Positions 38,816 to 47,779 are shown, counted from the stretch's first letter. The stretch is DNA of 61,033 nucleotides from Ruminococcus sp. (GCF_019417665.1 NZ_DXUU01000012.1:1-61033); one strand, 5' to 3'. Notes: a model not told the origin generated them from the sequence alone. Translations and numbers: made by a program.

Positions 38816-39985
38816 TTATGAAAGTTTTCCTTGACTGTCCCAATATGCCAGCAGCAGTGTTACCATACGGGAATAGCTCTGTTTTCCGTCATCCACACCA
38901 TTGAGCTTTAAGGAAGTGTCCATAGCTGAGGAAGATGTTTCTAGAACGGTCTGAGTCGCCACTACTGCTGGTACGGTTTCCTGCTTTGTCTCCCAATAAT
39001 TCTCCGGCAGAAAGACAAACATATCCTGTCTCGCTTCATCGCAAAGAGTATCCATCACAGCCTCCTTCCCAGTGATATCCCTGGAAGCCACTGCATTCTG
39101 GACATATTCTAAGGCAGCAACGGTGCCGCTGTACTGAAATTCTATACTTTCGCTGCCGATACATGCAAGATATGCCAGGAAGCCTGCTTCATCTTCCTGA
39201 ATTCTGCCGCAAAGATGGGACAATTCGTGACAAACGGTATTGGGTTTGTTGATATCCAGCATATCGCCATTGTAATTTTCCTCCAAGGTAAAAGGAAAAT
39301 AGATTCCGGTCAGATTCATTTGACTCATAATATAGGATGCACCGATTTCCTTGGGCTGGGGATAATTTCCCCGAAACTGAGAATATGTTTCTCCCAGCTT
39401 CTGCATGGCAGCATTGGCTGTCTCATAAAGATCGTCCTGTAACACAAAGCAACCGTTTTCATCCCGCTGCACCTGGACTGCCAGCGTGTTCGCTGTTTCC
39501 ACGAGATCGCTGTACAATGTCAGAAGTTCCTGCCCGGTATAGTCACGCATCCGGAAATATCGCTCCCCGAAAGGCGTGGCGTGATATAAAATAAAGCAAT
39601 TACAGGTCTCTGTGACCAATATGTACGTCAAAATCCAGCCCACCGCACGTCCGAAGCCGCAGCTGATTTTCCAGCGCTTTCCTTTGACAAAAATCATGCA
39701 CAACACAAACGCCAATGGCAAGGCAATGACCAGAAACAGAGCAACGGCGATCAGCACTTCTCCCACGGAAAAAGGAATCCATCCGCAGAGCCTTGAGAAA
39801 GTCCGGCTCAGACGTGGGAAAACAGTTTCAGCATACCAGTCAGAAAAAGATGTGCTGCACCATGCCAGCAAATTCAGCAATATCATAAGCAAAATGACAG
39901 CAATCATGCAGCGTGTGCTTTTTCGCAGGGAAGGAGATTTCCGTGTTTTGGATTTTGCACTGTCTTTCGACGGTAAAGTTATCAC
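38816..39985 (-). CDS. DUF3810 membrane protein with metallopeptidase-like motif
   Basis: 389 residues. About three N-terminal transmembrane helices are followed by a domain with CHELSHLCG (near residue 250; HExxH) and a downstream Glu-rich helix, as in DUF3810 proteins. It is probably a membrane-bound zinc peptidase of unknown substrate. The start is GTG with GAGGAG. It follows the EF-Tu-domain gene by 14 bp. Confidence 0.78.
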   Translation of the reverse strand: MITLPSKDSAKSKTRKSPSLRKSTRCMIAVILLMILLNLLAWCSTSFSDWYAETVFPRLSRTFSRLCGWIPFSVGEVLIAVALFLVIALPLAFVLCMIFVKGKRWKISCGFGRAVGWILTYILVTETCNCFILYHATPFGERYFRMRDYTGQELLTLYSDLVETANTLAVQVQRDENGCFVLQDDLYETANAAMQKLGETYSQFRGNYPQPKEIGASYIMSQMNLTGIYFPFTLEENYNGDMLDINKPNTVCHELSHLCGRIQEDEAGFLAYLACIGSESIEFQYSGTVAALEYVQNAVASRDITGKEAVMDTLCDEARQDMFVFLPENYWETKQETVPAVVATQTVLETSSSAMDTSLKLNGVDDGKQSYSRMVTLLLAYWDSQGKLS

Positions 39986-39999
39986 AAGTCAAACGCTCC

Positions 40000-40377
40000 T
40001 CACTTTATCAGAATATCCTCTTTTCCCACCTGGTTTCTCCCGATTTCACCTAGAAGAATCCCTACATTTTCTCCCGCAGATGCTGTGTTTACCATTTTGC
40101 GAAAAAGTTCAATTCTCATCACAGAAACCTCCCGGCTAGTTCCGTCGATACGCTGTAATGTCAGAATATCCCCCACTTTTATAGTACCGTATTCTATCTT
40201 TCCGACAACCACAGTTCCCCTGCCAAAAATGGAAAAAGCATCCTGAACAGTGAGACGAAAAGTTTCATTTTCCCCGAAATTGCAAAACGAAGATGCGTTC
40301 CTTTCTTGCTTCTCTCGTTCTTCATAGTACAGTTCTACATCGGTTTTCGTCTTTTTCAAGAAATCAAATAATCTCAT
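40000..40377 (-). CDS. Stand-alone EF-Tu domain II-like protein
   Basis: 125 residues. From about residue 38 the sequence reads as translation-factor domain II (FRLTVQDAFSIFGRGTVVVG, then IEYGTIKVGD and ASAGENVGILL), with no GTPase domain. The N terminus is charged. In EF-Tu this beta-barrel contacts tRNA and the ribosome; what a free copy does is unknown. Co-directional with the 70-residue gene upstream and DUF3810 downstream. Confidence 0.75.
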   Translation of the reverse strand: MRLFDFLKKTKTDVELYYEEREKQERNASSFCNFGENETFRLTVQDAFSIFGRGTVVVGKIEYGTIKVGDILTLQRIDGTSREVSVMRIELFRKMVNTASAGENVGILLGEIGRNQVGKEDILIK

Positions 40378-40391
40378 TTCATTTTTCCTTC

Positions 40392-40604
40392 CTACGACTT
40401 ATATAATAGCCCATACTTTGCATAAAACGCCTCTACATCTTCTTCATTGCGCACAAGTTCCGCAAAACACAGCCGTTTTTCCGCCGGACTGTAAAAGCCG
40501 ATGGTGGTTTCACCTGTGCAGGTACTGGATTCCATGCGAATGGATTCCGGCGTAAAGCCATTCGGAATGGGGAGCGGTTTTGATTTTTTGTGGAAAAGAC
40601 TCAT
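40392..40604 (-). CDS. Hypothetical 70-residue protein
   Basis: It starts MSLFHKKSKPLPIPNGF with AAGGGG upstream and ends 14 bp before the EF-Tu-like gene. It looks like a compact beta-alpha protein (TTIGFYSPAEKRLCFAEL). No family recognised. It probably shares an operon, and perhaps a function, with the EF-Tu-like gene. Confidence 0.6.
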   Translation of the reverse strand: MSLFHKKSKPLPIPNGFTPESIRMESSTCTGETTIGFYSPAEKRLCFAELVRNEEDVEAFYAKYGLLYKS

Positions 40605-40647
40605 AGTGATACCCCTTATTCAAAATGATCGTTTGAATAAACAAAGA

Positions 40648-40675
40648 GTGCCGGCAAGACAAACTCTACCGACAC
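40648..40675 (-). terminator. Possible weak terminator after the M18 peptidase gene
   Basis: GTGCCGG and CCGACAC can pair with one mismatch; the following minus-strand run is TCTTTGTTT. Weak. Confidence 0.3.
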
Positions 40676-40691
40676 CCCATATTCTCTCTGT

Positions 40692-42095
40692 TTACGATGC
40701 AATAAACGCACTGAACGCACGATAAGTCATATATACATCCAGTTTGGATACCACCTCAAAAGGTGCGTGCATAGACAGCACCGGCACGCCTACGTCAATG
40801 GTGTCGATGTCCAGATTTGCAATATATGCTGCAACGGTTCCACCGCCGCCTGCATCGACCTTACCAAGTTCCCCTGTCTGCCATACCACGCCGTCGGCAT
40901 CCAGTACCCGGCGAATGGTTCCCACAAATTCCGCCGAAGCATCCGACGTACCGGACTTTCCCCGTGCACCGGTAAACTTTGTCACGCAAACGCCATGATT
41001 CAGATAAGCGCAGTTCTTCTGCTCCATAACATCCGGGAAAGTCGGATCAAATGCCGCATTAACATCTGCCGACAGGCACTGGGATGCATGCATGACATGA
41101 CGCCCCTTTTCGCCGAAGCAGTCTGCCAGATCTTCCAGGAAGTAAGGCAAATAGGACGAGCACAGACCTGTATTGCCATCACTGCCTGTTTCTTCTTTAT
41201 CTGTCAGGATCGTCACAGCCGTATGCACTGGTGTTTTGCAGTCCAGCAGTGCACGCAGTGCCGGATAAGCGCAGACACGGTCATCGTGTCCGTAACCGCC
41301 GATCATGCTGCGGTCAAATCCCAGTTCCCGCACCGGAAATGCCGGAACTGCTTCCAGCTCTGCCGACAGAAAATCAGTCTCAGTCATGCCGTATTTTTCG
41401 TTTAATATGCTGAGAATGTTCAGCTTCACCTGTTCGCTCTCCTCATCCTGGTTAAACGGCATGGAACCAACCAGAATGTTCAGTTCCTCGCCCCGGACGA
41501 TCTCATTTGCCGGGCGCTTCATCTGCTGGGGCGCCAGATGGGGCAGCAGATCTGTAACACAGAATACCGGATCGCCGGCATCCTCACCGATGTTCACTTC
41601 TACGGAAGTGCCATCCGCCTTTACCACAACGCCGTGCAAGGACAGCGGAATGGTCGTCCACTGATATTTTTTTATGCCGCCATAATAGTGCGTCTTGAAC
41701 ATAGCCAGCTCATGATCCTCATACAGAGGATTCTGCTTCAGATCCAGACGAGGTGAATCAATGTGTGCAGCACAGAGACGCACGCCCTCACGGATGGGGG
41801 CAGTACCAATAACAGCGGCAATGACAGCCTTGCCCCGGTTGTTCACATAGATCTTATCACCGGCTTTCAAAGACATGCCCGGTGTAAAAGGCTTGAAGCC
41901 GTCCTGTTCCAGCAATGCCACAGCATTCTTGGCTGCCTCTCGCTCTGTCTTAGACGCATTCAAAAAAGCCATGTAATCCGCTGCAAACGCCGTGCTTGCT
42001 GCAAGTTCTTCCCCGGAGATCCGGTTTGCACCGTGTTTCGCCGCTGCAAACAGCTGTTCTTTCTTTTTCTTTGCTGCTGATGTTTTTTCTTCCAT
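40692..42095 (-). CDS. M18 family aminopeptidase
   Basis: 467 residues. A zinc-dependent aminopeptidase of the aspartyl aminopeptidase family, cytosolic. Metal and active-site regions AAHIDSPRLDLK, DKEETGSDG and the C-terminal LSMHAPFEV are present. The start is placed at MEEKTSAAK, which has GGAGG 7 nt upstream; seven earlier codons are excluded. Likely role in peptide turnover. Confidence 0.9.
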   Translation of the reverse strand: MEEKTSAAKKKKEQLFAAAKHGANRISGEELAASTAFAADYMAFLNASKTEREAAKNAVALLEQDGFKPFTPGMSLKAGDKIYVNNRGKAVIAAVIGTAPIREGVRLCAAHIDSPRLDLKQNPLYEDHELAMFKTHYYGGIKKYQWTTIPLSLHGVVVKADGTSVEVNIGEDAGDPVFCVTDLLPHLAPQQMKRPANEIVRGEELNILVGSMPFNQDEESEQVKLNILSILNEKYGMTETDFLSAELEAVPAFPVRELGFDRSMIGGYGHDDRVCAYPALRALLDCKTPVHTAVTILTDKEETGSDGNTGLCSSYLPYFLEDLADCFGEKGRHVMHASQCLSADVNAAFDPTFPDVMEQKNCAYLNHGVCVTKFTGARGKSGTSDASAEFVGTIRRVLDADGVVWQTGELGKVDAGGGGTVAAYIANLDIDTIDVGVPVLSMHAPFEVVSKLDVYMTYRAFSAFIAS

Positions 42096-42141
42096 CTGAA
42101 AATCCTCCATTCTCAATACTTTTGAGTATTCTCATAAATAA

Positions 42142-42783
42142 TCATACAAGTACGCCAAACTTGGCTTCATAATACCGGATGAGCTTTGCAGACAATTCCT
42201 GTGCTGCTTCTTCCAGTTCTAAAAAGGTCGTATTATTTTCAAGCACAGTGTCCGAATGCTCCCGAAAAAAGGATTCACTATGCTGCATCTGCATCCGCTT
42301 CTGTGCTGCTTCTTCGGAAATATGATCCCGTTTCATGATCCGCTGTTTTCGCAGTTCTGGCTCTGCCACCACAGAAATAATGAGATCGCAGAAATCATCT
42401 GCCCGGCTTTCAAACAGCGTTGGTGCATCCAGCAGGATCAGCTTATGGTTCTGCTGAGAAAAGTGGTGGATCATCCGCAGGATCTCTCCCATGATGTAGG
42501 GATACATAATGGTATTGAGCATTTCGAGCTTATGATGATCCGAAAAAGCAATGGCAGCCATTGCCTTGCGATCCAGTTCACCGTCTGCTGTCAAAATCAC
42601 ATCTGTGAAGCACTCCCGGAGATCCGCCAGACAATGAGAACCACGTTTTACCACCAGACGGGAGATCGCATCTGCGTCAATAAGCCGGAAACCGTTCTGC
42701 ACAAACACCTTAGAAACTGTGCTCTTCCCTGCCCCCGTTTGACCGGTCAGACCGATCACCATAACTCCGTCGAGACTGTTCAT
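42142..42783 (-). CDS. coaE: Dephospho-CoA kinase
   Basis: 213 residues. Final step of coenzyme A synthesis (3'-phosphorylation of dephospho-CoA). P-loop GLTGQTGAGKST and the motif LLDAPTLFES are present. The ATG overlaps the upstream tsaC-type stop (ATGA), with SD GAGGTGAT inside that gene. Confidence 0.92.
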   Translation of the reverse strand: MNSLDGVMVIGLTGQTGAGKSTVSKVFVQNGFRLIDADAISRLVVKRGSHCLADLRECFTDVILTADGELDRKAMAAIAFSDHHKLEMLNTIMYPYIMGEILRMIHHFSQQNHKLILLDAPTLFESRADDFCDLIISVVAEPELRKQRIMKRDHISEEAAQKRMQMQHSESFFREHSDTVLENNTTFLELEEAAQELSAKLIRYYEAKFGVLV

Positions 42784-43793
42784 ACCTGTATCACCTCAAA
42801 TCCTGCCGCACGAATGAGACGATTATAGACGGCCAGACCGATCCCTTCCGGCTTCGGCGCACGAACATAGACCTTCTGCGCATTCATATCGTCAAATTCA
42901 CGCAATTTTGAAAAAATCTGCTGCGCCTGCTCCTGGTCATCTGAACCGTATGTCAAACACGGCACAGAAAGATCCTTTCCCTCGCCATCAAACACAAGGG
43001 CACAGATCCCTGTCTCCGCCTGTTGCTGAACCAGATCTGCAAATGCATTCCATGTACCTTCCACGAGAATCACGTGTGCGTGAGGCGAATAATGCTGATA
43101 CTTCATCCCTGGTGACCGTACAGCCTGCCCTTCCTGCAGCTGATGCAGAATAGCAGGATCCAGAGTCACGTGGGGCACGACAGTTCCCAACATTTCCGCA
43201 GTCACAAACCCAGGCCGCAGGATTCGCACCGTATCCGCACTTTCCAGCGCAATGACTGTAGATTCGACGCCCACAGAACAGGCACCGCCATCTACTACTG
43301 CTGCAATTTTCCCCTGCATATCCCGAATCACATGCTCCGCCGTCGTAGGGCTGGGATAGCCGGAAATATTCGCAGAGGGTGCTGCAATGGGCGCACCAGA
43401 CAACAGAATCAGCGCACGTGCCACCGGATGGGAGGGCATACGAACTCCCACGGTATCCAGACCGCCGGAAGTAATTTCCGGGATCTGTGCCTGCTTCGGC
43501 AGGATCATCGTCAGAGGACCTGGCCAGAACCGTTCCGCCAGCTTTTCTGCCAGAGGCGGTACTTCCGCAGCAATTTCTCCCAGCTGACGTATATCTGCAA
43601 GATGTACGATCAGGGGATTGTCTGCCGGCCTGCCCTTTGCAGCGAAAATCTGCCGCACTGCCTGTGGATTTCTGGCATCTGCGGCAAGACCGTATACCGT
43701 TTCTGTGGGAATACCCACAACCTGGCCATTCTTAAGTAACTCGGCAGCCTCCAGCAAATCAGAAGCACAATCCGAAAGTCGTTTCGTTTCCAC
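42780..43793 (-). CDS. tsaC: L-threonylcarbamoyladenylate synthase (Sua5/YwlC type)
   Basis: 337 residues. Makes threonylcarbamoyl-AMP from Thr, bicarbonate and ATP for tRNA t6A37 formation; TsaD (16737-17750) uses the product. The YrdC domain (GIPTETVYGLAADA, then KGRPADNPLIVH) is followed by the C-terminal Sua5 domain (about 220-337), as in Bacillus YwlC. The start is GTG with AGAGG, since the longer frame runs into prfA. The prfA-sua5 neighbourhood is typical of Firmicutes. Confidence 0.92.
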   Translation of the reverse strand: METKRLSDCASDLLEAAELLKNGQVVGIPTETVYGLAADARNPQAVRQIFAAKGRPADNPLIVHLADIRQLGEIAAEVPPLAEKLAERFWPGPLTMILPKQAQIPEITSGGLDTVGVRMPSHPVARALILLSGAPIAAPSANISGYPSPTTAEHVIRDMQGKIAAVVDGGACSVGVESTVIALESADTVRILRPGFVTAEMLGTVVPHVTLDPAILHQLQEGQAVRSPGMKYQHYSPHAHVILVEGTWNAFADLVQQQAETGICALVFDGEGKDLSVPCLTYGSDDQEQAQQIFSKLREFDDMNAQKVYVRAPKPEGIGLAVYNRLIRAAGFEVIQV

Positions 43794-43797
43794 GTTA

Positions 43798-44874
43798 TTA
43801 CGCCTCTTCCTGCTGCCCTGCCAGCCGTTCCAGTTCGTCCTCTGTGGCAAGAGCATCAAATACTTCGTCTAAATTTCCATTCATGATATCCTCCAGCCGA
43901 TACAAGGTCAGACCGATCCGATGATCTGTCATGCGTCCCTGGGGAAAATTATAGGTACGAATCCGCTCGGAGCGGTCTCCGGTACCCACCTGCATTTTTC
44001 GTTCCGATGCAATTTTGTCATTCTGTTCCCGGAGCATTTGCTCATATAGACGAGATCGAAGAATTTTCATTGCCTTATCCTTATTTTTATACTGACTTCT
44101 CTCGTCCTGACATTCCACCACAAGCCCTGTGGGAAGATGGGTGATTCGCACCGCCGATTCCGTCTTGTTAATATGCTGTCCGCCGGCACCGCTTGCACGG
44201 AACACATCGATCCGCAGGTCGGTCGGCTGGATCTCCACAGCGACCTCATCCGCCTCTACCAGGACAGCCACTGTCACTGTAGAGGTATGGATGCGTCCCT
44301 GAGATTCCGTCTCAGGCACACGCTGTACCCGATGCACGCCGCTCTCATATTTCAGCCGGGAATAGGCACCTTCCCCCTCAATAGAAAAGCTGATTTCCTT
44401 ATAGCCTCCCAGTTCTGTCTCGTTGGCGTTCAGCACTTCCTGCTTCCAACCCTGAGACTCTGCATACATGGTATACATCCGATATAAAGATGCTGCAAAC
44501 AGGGATGCCTCGTCACCTCCAGCGCCGCCACGGATCTCAATAACCACGTTCCGATCATCGTCAGGGTCTTTCGGCAAAAGAAGCCGCTTCAGTTCCTCCT
44601 GAAGCGTATCCATCTCCGTCTTGCTGCTTTCCAGTTCTGCCTGTGCCATTTCACAAAGCTCTGCATCGTTCTCTGCCTCCAGCAGTTCCTTTGCCTCATC
44701 AAAATTATTCTGCGCACACAGATAAGCATGATACTTTTCCATGATGGGCTGCATATGCTTATATTCCCGCATCAGCTGCGCATACTGCTGATTGTCCGAC
44801 ACAACATCCGGATCCATCATTTTTTCCTGCATGAGATGATAGTTTTCTTCCATCTGCCGAAGCTTTTCGAGCAT
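43798..44874 (-). CDS. prfA: Peptide chain release factor 1
   Basis: 358 residues, usual length. The catalytic GGQ is in ASGAGGQHINKTES. The start is placed at MLEKLRQME (AGGAA upstream); a 45-residue in-frame extension has an unlikely composition. It is normally followed by or fused to prmC in Firmicutes, but no prmC-type methyltransferase gene is adjacent; the sua5-type gene comes next. Confidence 0.95.
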   Translation of the reverse strand: MLEKLRQMEENYHLMQEKMMDPDVVSDNQQYAQLMREYKHMQPIMEKYHAYLCAQNNFDEAKELLEAENDAELCEMAQAELESSKTEMDTLQEELKRLLLPKDPDDDRNVVIEIRGGAGGDEASLFAASLYRMYTMYAESQGWKQEVLNANETELGGYKEISFSIEGEGAYSRLKYESGVHRVQRVPETESQGRIHTSTVTVAVLVEADEVAVEIQPTDLRIDVFRASGAGGQHINKTESAVRITHLPTGLVVECQDERSQYKNKDKAMKILRSRLYEQMLREQNDKIASERKMQVGTGDRSERIRTYNFPQGRMTDHRIGLTLYRLEDIMNGNLDEVFDALATEDELERLAGQQEEA

Positions 44875-44924
44875 GCCGCTTTCCTGCCTTTCTTCCGTTT
44901 CCTGCGTACATATTTTTGGGATTA

Positions 44925-45119
44925 TTATCCGTTTTCCGATGCTTCTCGCTGGATTTGTTTGATCCGGCGTTCGATCTTGTTTCTCGGCACCATAAATTCT
45001 CTGCCGCATCCGGTGCAGCGAAGCTTGAAATCCATTCCTGCACGGATCACATACATGGTATTACTGCCGCAGGGATGCGGTTTTTTCATCACCAAAATAT
45101 CCGCTGGCCGCACGTCCAC
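44925..45119 (-). CDS. DUF951 zinc-ribbon-like protein
   Basis: 64 residues. GTG start with GGAGG 8 nt upstream. DUF951 marks are MKKPHPCGSN, LRCTGCGREFMVPR and a basic tail. The Cys residues suggest a metal knuckle. Unknown function; conserved in Firmicutes and often near translation genes. Probably co-transcribed with prfA. Confidence 0.8.
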   Translation of the reverse strand: MDVRPADILVMKKPHPCGSNTMYVIRAGMDFKLRCTGCGREFMVPRNKIERRIKQIQREASENG

Positions 45120-45473
45120 TGCCGATCCCTCCTTGCCTGCACTGCGTTCGAATCACATAAGTACATTTTATTATACCCCATTTCTTTAAATAAGGCAATA
45201 TCTTCGGACAATATTTTTTTGTCTTTGTATAAAAACAATAAAAGCGCACCTAGAAATCCGGTGAAGTTACATAAAACAGAAAACTACTTTTTCATATTTT
45301 TTGCATTTTATTCTTTTTTATGATACAATATATTCCACCGGTGTCTTTCCGGTTATTGTTGCATAATCTATACCGTCTGAACATACACTAAACCAATCCG
45401 ACTGCCGCCAGGAATGCTGCCGACAGTCATGGCTTCATGAATTCGTTGACAATATATTTTCAGGGAGGTCAAA
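45120..45473. other. 354-bp intergenic region, divergent promoters expected
   Basis: It separates the divergent DUF951 and S1-domain genes. TTGACA at 45448 has no -10 at proper spacing before the SD. No ORF, repeat or RNA element was recognised. Confidence 0.4.
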
Positions 45474-46403
45474 ATGAACAACTATTTACCGGAAGGAAGC
45501 CGGTTCCACACTGCCGAAAATCAGGCTGCATTACATAGCGTTGCCACTATGGAACACGCCATGTATGCCGGAACCATTTTAGAAGCTAGAGCCATTCTTT
45601 GTGACAGTAACCATGATCTAACGGTGCAGTTGCCTTGTATGAAAGGACGAATTCCACGGGAAGAAGGCGCCATGGGCATTGCTGAAGGAACGACAAGGGA
45701 TATCGCACTGATTGCCCGTGCTGGAAAACCAGTCTGCTTCCGTATCCTGCGTATCGAGAATGACAAATCCGGCGAACCCATTGCGATACTCTCCCGCCGT
45801 TCGGTACAGGAAGAATGCTGGGCGAAGTATTTATCCCAGTGCAGACCGGGAGACATTATTCCGGCGAGAGTGACACATCTGGAACGCTTTGGCGCATTTA
45901 TGGATATCGGCTGCGGTATTCCGTCCCTCCTTCCCATTGACACGATCTCTGTGTCCCGTATCGCACATCCAAGAGATCGGTTTACCGTGGGACAATCCAT
46001 TCGTGCTATTGTACGCCAGGTGGAACCCAACCGTATTCACCTGACCCACCGGGAGCTGCTGGGCACATGGGAAGAAAATGCCGCACAGTTTTCCGCCGGG
46101 CAGACAGTCGCAGGCATCATTCGTTCCGTAGAATCCTACGGTGTTTTTGTGGAACTGACACCCAACCTCGCTGGACTGGCAGAACCGCACGAGGGTGTTT
46201 CCGCCGGACAGTGCGCCAGCGTCTATATCAAAGCCATTCTGCCAGAAAAAATGAAAGTCAAGCTGATCCTCATCGACGCCTTTGACCATACGGATCCCCC
46301 GGCGCCTATGCAATATTTCATCCAGGATGACCATATCGATCGCTGGCAGTACACCCCGGAGAAATCCGGCAGACTCATCGAGACTGTTTTTACAGAACAA
46401 TAA
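45474..46403 (+). CDS. S1 RNA-binding domain protein (ribosomal protein S1-like)
   Basis: 309 residues with tandem OB-fold S1 motifs: GDIIPARVTHLERFGAFMDI (about 127-146) and GQTVAGIIRSVESYGVFVEL (about 208-227), plus a degenerate N-terminal one. Firmicute relatives are annotated as S1-like proteins binding mRNA or ribosomes; the exact role is unclear. SD GGGAGG. Its 3' end is followed directly by MITE-type repeat ends. Confidence 0.82.
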   Translation: MNNYLPEGSRFHTAENQAALHSVATMEHAMYAGTILEARAILCDSNHDLTVQLPCMKGRIPREEGAMGIAEGTTRDIALIARAGKPVCFRILRIENDKSGEPIAILSRRSVQEECWAKYLSQCRPGDIIPARVTHLERFGAFMDIGCGIPSLLPIDTISVSRIAHPRDRFTVGQSIRAIVRQVEPNRIHLTHRELLGTWEENAAQFSAGQTVAGIIRSVESYGVFVELTPNLAGLAEPHEGVSAGQCASVYIKAILPEKMKVKLILIDAFDHTDPPAPMQYFIQDDHIDRWQYTPEKSGRLIETVFTEQ

Positions 46404-46406
46404 TAA

Positions 46407-46425
46407 AGGCAATACCGCACAAAGA
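46407..46425. repeat. Solo end of the TA-type MITE family
   Basis: AGGCAATACCGCACAAAGA is identical to the left terminus of the MITE at 24973-25163. No partner end follows; instead another repeat begins at its last base. It lies 4 bp after the S1 gene stop. Confidence 0.75.
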
Positions 46426-46505
46426 GGCTGTTGCAAACAGTCAAGCGGAAAAGCGGCAGGAACATTGAACCGCCGTCTATGCGCTTGCTGATCCTGCAGC
46501 AGCCT
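46425..46505. repeat. MITE-like element with AGGCTGTTGCA ends
   Basis: AGGCTGTTGCA (46425-46435) and TGCAGCAGCCT (46495-46505) are inverted with one mismatch. The first 20 bp, continuing ACAGTCAA, match the left end of the element at 28257. It may also act as a terminator for the S1 gene. Confidence 0.5.
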
Positions 46506-46597
46506 TTTATGCCACCACACCATTTTCCGCTGCATTGCATAAATTGAAAGAGAAGCAGATCGCTTCCCAATCTTTCCATGGAAAAGAGGTCAATGAA

Positions 46598-47335
46598 ATG
46601 CCAAAGATTTTTTTGAGCCCGTCCACGCAGGAGTGGAATGAATACGTAGGCGGCGGAAACGAAGAACAATATATGAATCTCATTGCAGACCGCATGGAAC
46701 CATATCTGCGTTCCAGCGGTATTGCATTTGTCCGGAATGACCCCGACCGGAATGTCGCTGGTGCTATTGCTGATTCCAATGCGGGCTATTTCGACGTGCA
46801 TCTGGCGCTTCACAGCAATGCTGCACCAGAAAGTCTCGCCGGAAAGCTCCGGGGCATTGACATTTATTATTCTCCCTATGACAAATACAGCGAAACACTG
46901 GCGGTCATTACGGCTAACAATTTTATGAGCATCTATCCTCTGCCAGATAAAGTCACATCACGTCCCACCACTACCCTGGGCGAAGTAACCCAGACAAAGG
47001 CACCGGCAATTCTCTGTGAGATCGGCTATCACGACAACGAAGAAGATGCCAATTGGATCCGCAGCAATCTGACCACCATCGCCATCAATCTGGTGCAGTC
47101 TCTGTGCGACTATTTCGGCATCCCTCTCATCGAAGCCGGGCCTGTCTTCCGGGGCACGGTCGTCACAGACGGCAGCGGCCTGAATATCCGCAGCTTTCCG
47201 TCCGTACAGGGACAGATCATCGGCTCTATCCCCAACGGTGGCATCGTAACAGTTTACAGCCGCACCAACGGATGGGATGTCGTCTCCTACCAGGGCATCA
47301 TCGGCTATGCCAGCAGTGAATTTATTGTCATCTAA
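46598..47335 (+). CDS. N-acetylmuramoyl-L-alanine amidase with SH3 domain
   Basis: 245 residues. The Amidase_3-type domain (about 1-180) shows zinc-site elements HLALHSNA and LCEIGYHDNEED; the bacterial SH3 domain (about 190-245) includes SGLNIRSFPSVQG and IGYASSEFIVI. Cleaves stem peptides from glycan strands. No signal peptide, so export may need lysis, or it may act in spores; phage and sporulation amidases share this trait. The start is MPKIFLSPS with AGAGGT upstream; a longer frame overlaps the repeat. Confidence 0.8.
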   Translation: MPKIFLSPSTQEWNEYVGGGNEEQYMNLIADRMEPYLRSSGIAFVRNDPDRNVAGAIADSNAGYFDVHLALHSNAAPESLAGKLRGIDIYYSPYDKYSETLAVITANNFMSIYPLPDKVTSRPTTTLGEVTQTKAPAILCEIGYHDNEEDANWIRSNLTTIAINLVQSLCDYFGIPLIEAGPVFRGTVVTDGSGLNIRSFPSVQGQIIGSIPNGGIVTVYSRTNGWDVVSYQGIIGYASSEFIVI

Positions 47336-47458
47336 GATCCAGATCCTATCAAATGTGTGTTCCTATCTGGCAATTTGCAGGAGAACTATGTTCACCCCTC
47401 ATCAAAGTGGTCTTGCAAGAATAAATTGCAAAATTGCATAAAAAGCCCGGTCTGTCTC

Positions 47459-47487
47459 TTGACAAATGGGCTGAAATGGGGTATAAT
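47459..47487 (+). promoter_or_regulatory. Perfect consensus promoter of antisense RNA, locus 3
   Basis: TTGACA (47459-47464), 17-bp spacer, TATAAT (47482-47487). Full match; stronger than the toxin-side promoters of the tandem copies. Confidence 0.8.
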
Positions 47488-47493
47488 AAAAAT

Positions 47494-47585
47494 AAAGAAA
47501 GGGCACGCCGGTAAGACGGTCTGCTCCCACTAAGTGATTAAAGAAATAACCGCTTTAGTTGTCAGCTAGGGGCGGTTATTTCTTT
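47494..47585 (+). ncRNA. Convergent antisense RNA, locus 3
   Basis: Predicted from the promoter at 47459 to the hairpin AAAGAAATAACCGC / GCGGTTATTTCTTT (47540-47553, 47572-47585), a perfect 14-bp stem that works on both strands. The 5' part carries CTGCTCCCAC, as in the tandem copies. It overlaps the toxin ORF end. Confidence 0.65.
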
Positions 47586-47665
47586 TTGTATGCTAAGTAT
47601 GTGAGAACCGCACGAACAACATTACAAACAATGCTTACAATCGCGGAAACAACACTCCACATCAT
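47576..47665 (-). CDS. 29-residue membrane peptide, type I toxin-like (locus 3)
   Basis: The peptide opens MMWSVVSAIVSIVCN, is hydrophobic to about residue 25 and ends AYKKK. It is unrelated in sequence to the 33-residue peptides but has the same plan: one membrane helix and a basic tail ending in the shared terminator. SD GGGAGGTGAT, 9 nt upstream when counted from GGAGG. A different ATG 6 bp further upstream gives a short hydrophilic frame and is rejected. Confidence 0.65.
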   Translation of the reverse strand: MMWSVVSAIVSIVCNVVRAVLTYLAYKKK

Positions 47666-47675
47666 AACGCATCAC

Positions 47676-47706
47676 CTCCCATCTATCTGAAATAGATAAG
47701 TGGGAG
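47676..47706 (-). promoter_or_regulatory. SD-sequestering leader hairpin, locus 3
   Basis: CTCCC of the leader pairs with GGGAG of the SD (outer stem), and ATCTAT pairs with ATAGAT inside. The stem is longer than in the tandem copies but in the same place. The sequence of the inner stem differs while pairing is kept. Confidence 0.65.
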
Positions 47707-47750
47707 CTGGAAATAGACCGCCATACCGTTTCTGGCGTACCCTTGTTTTC

Positions 47751-47779
47751 ATTATACCAGAAGCTGTAAAATCTGTCAA
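47751..47779 (-). promoter_or_regulatory. Perfect consensus promoter of toxin mRNA, locus 3
   Basis: Minus strand: TTGACA (47774-47779), 17-bp spacer, TATAAT (47751-47756). The leader of about 80 nt contains GGTATGGCGGTC and GCTCCCAC, as in the tandem copies. Confidence 0.8.

Noticed and set aside
45130..45150. GTTCGAATC, reminiscent of a tRNA T-loop
   Set aside because: No acceptor, D or anticodon stems can be formed around it.
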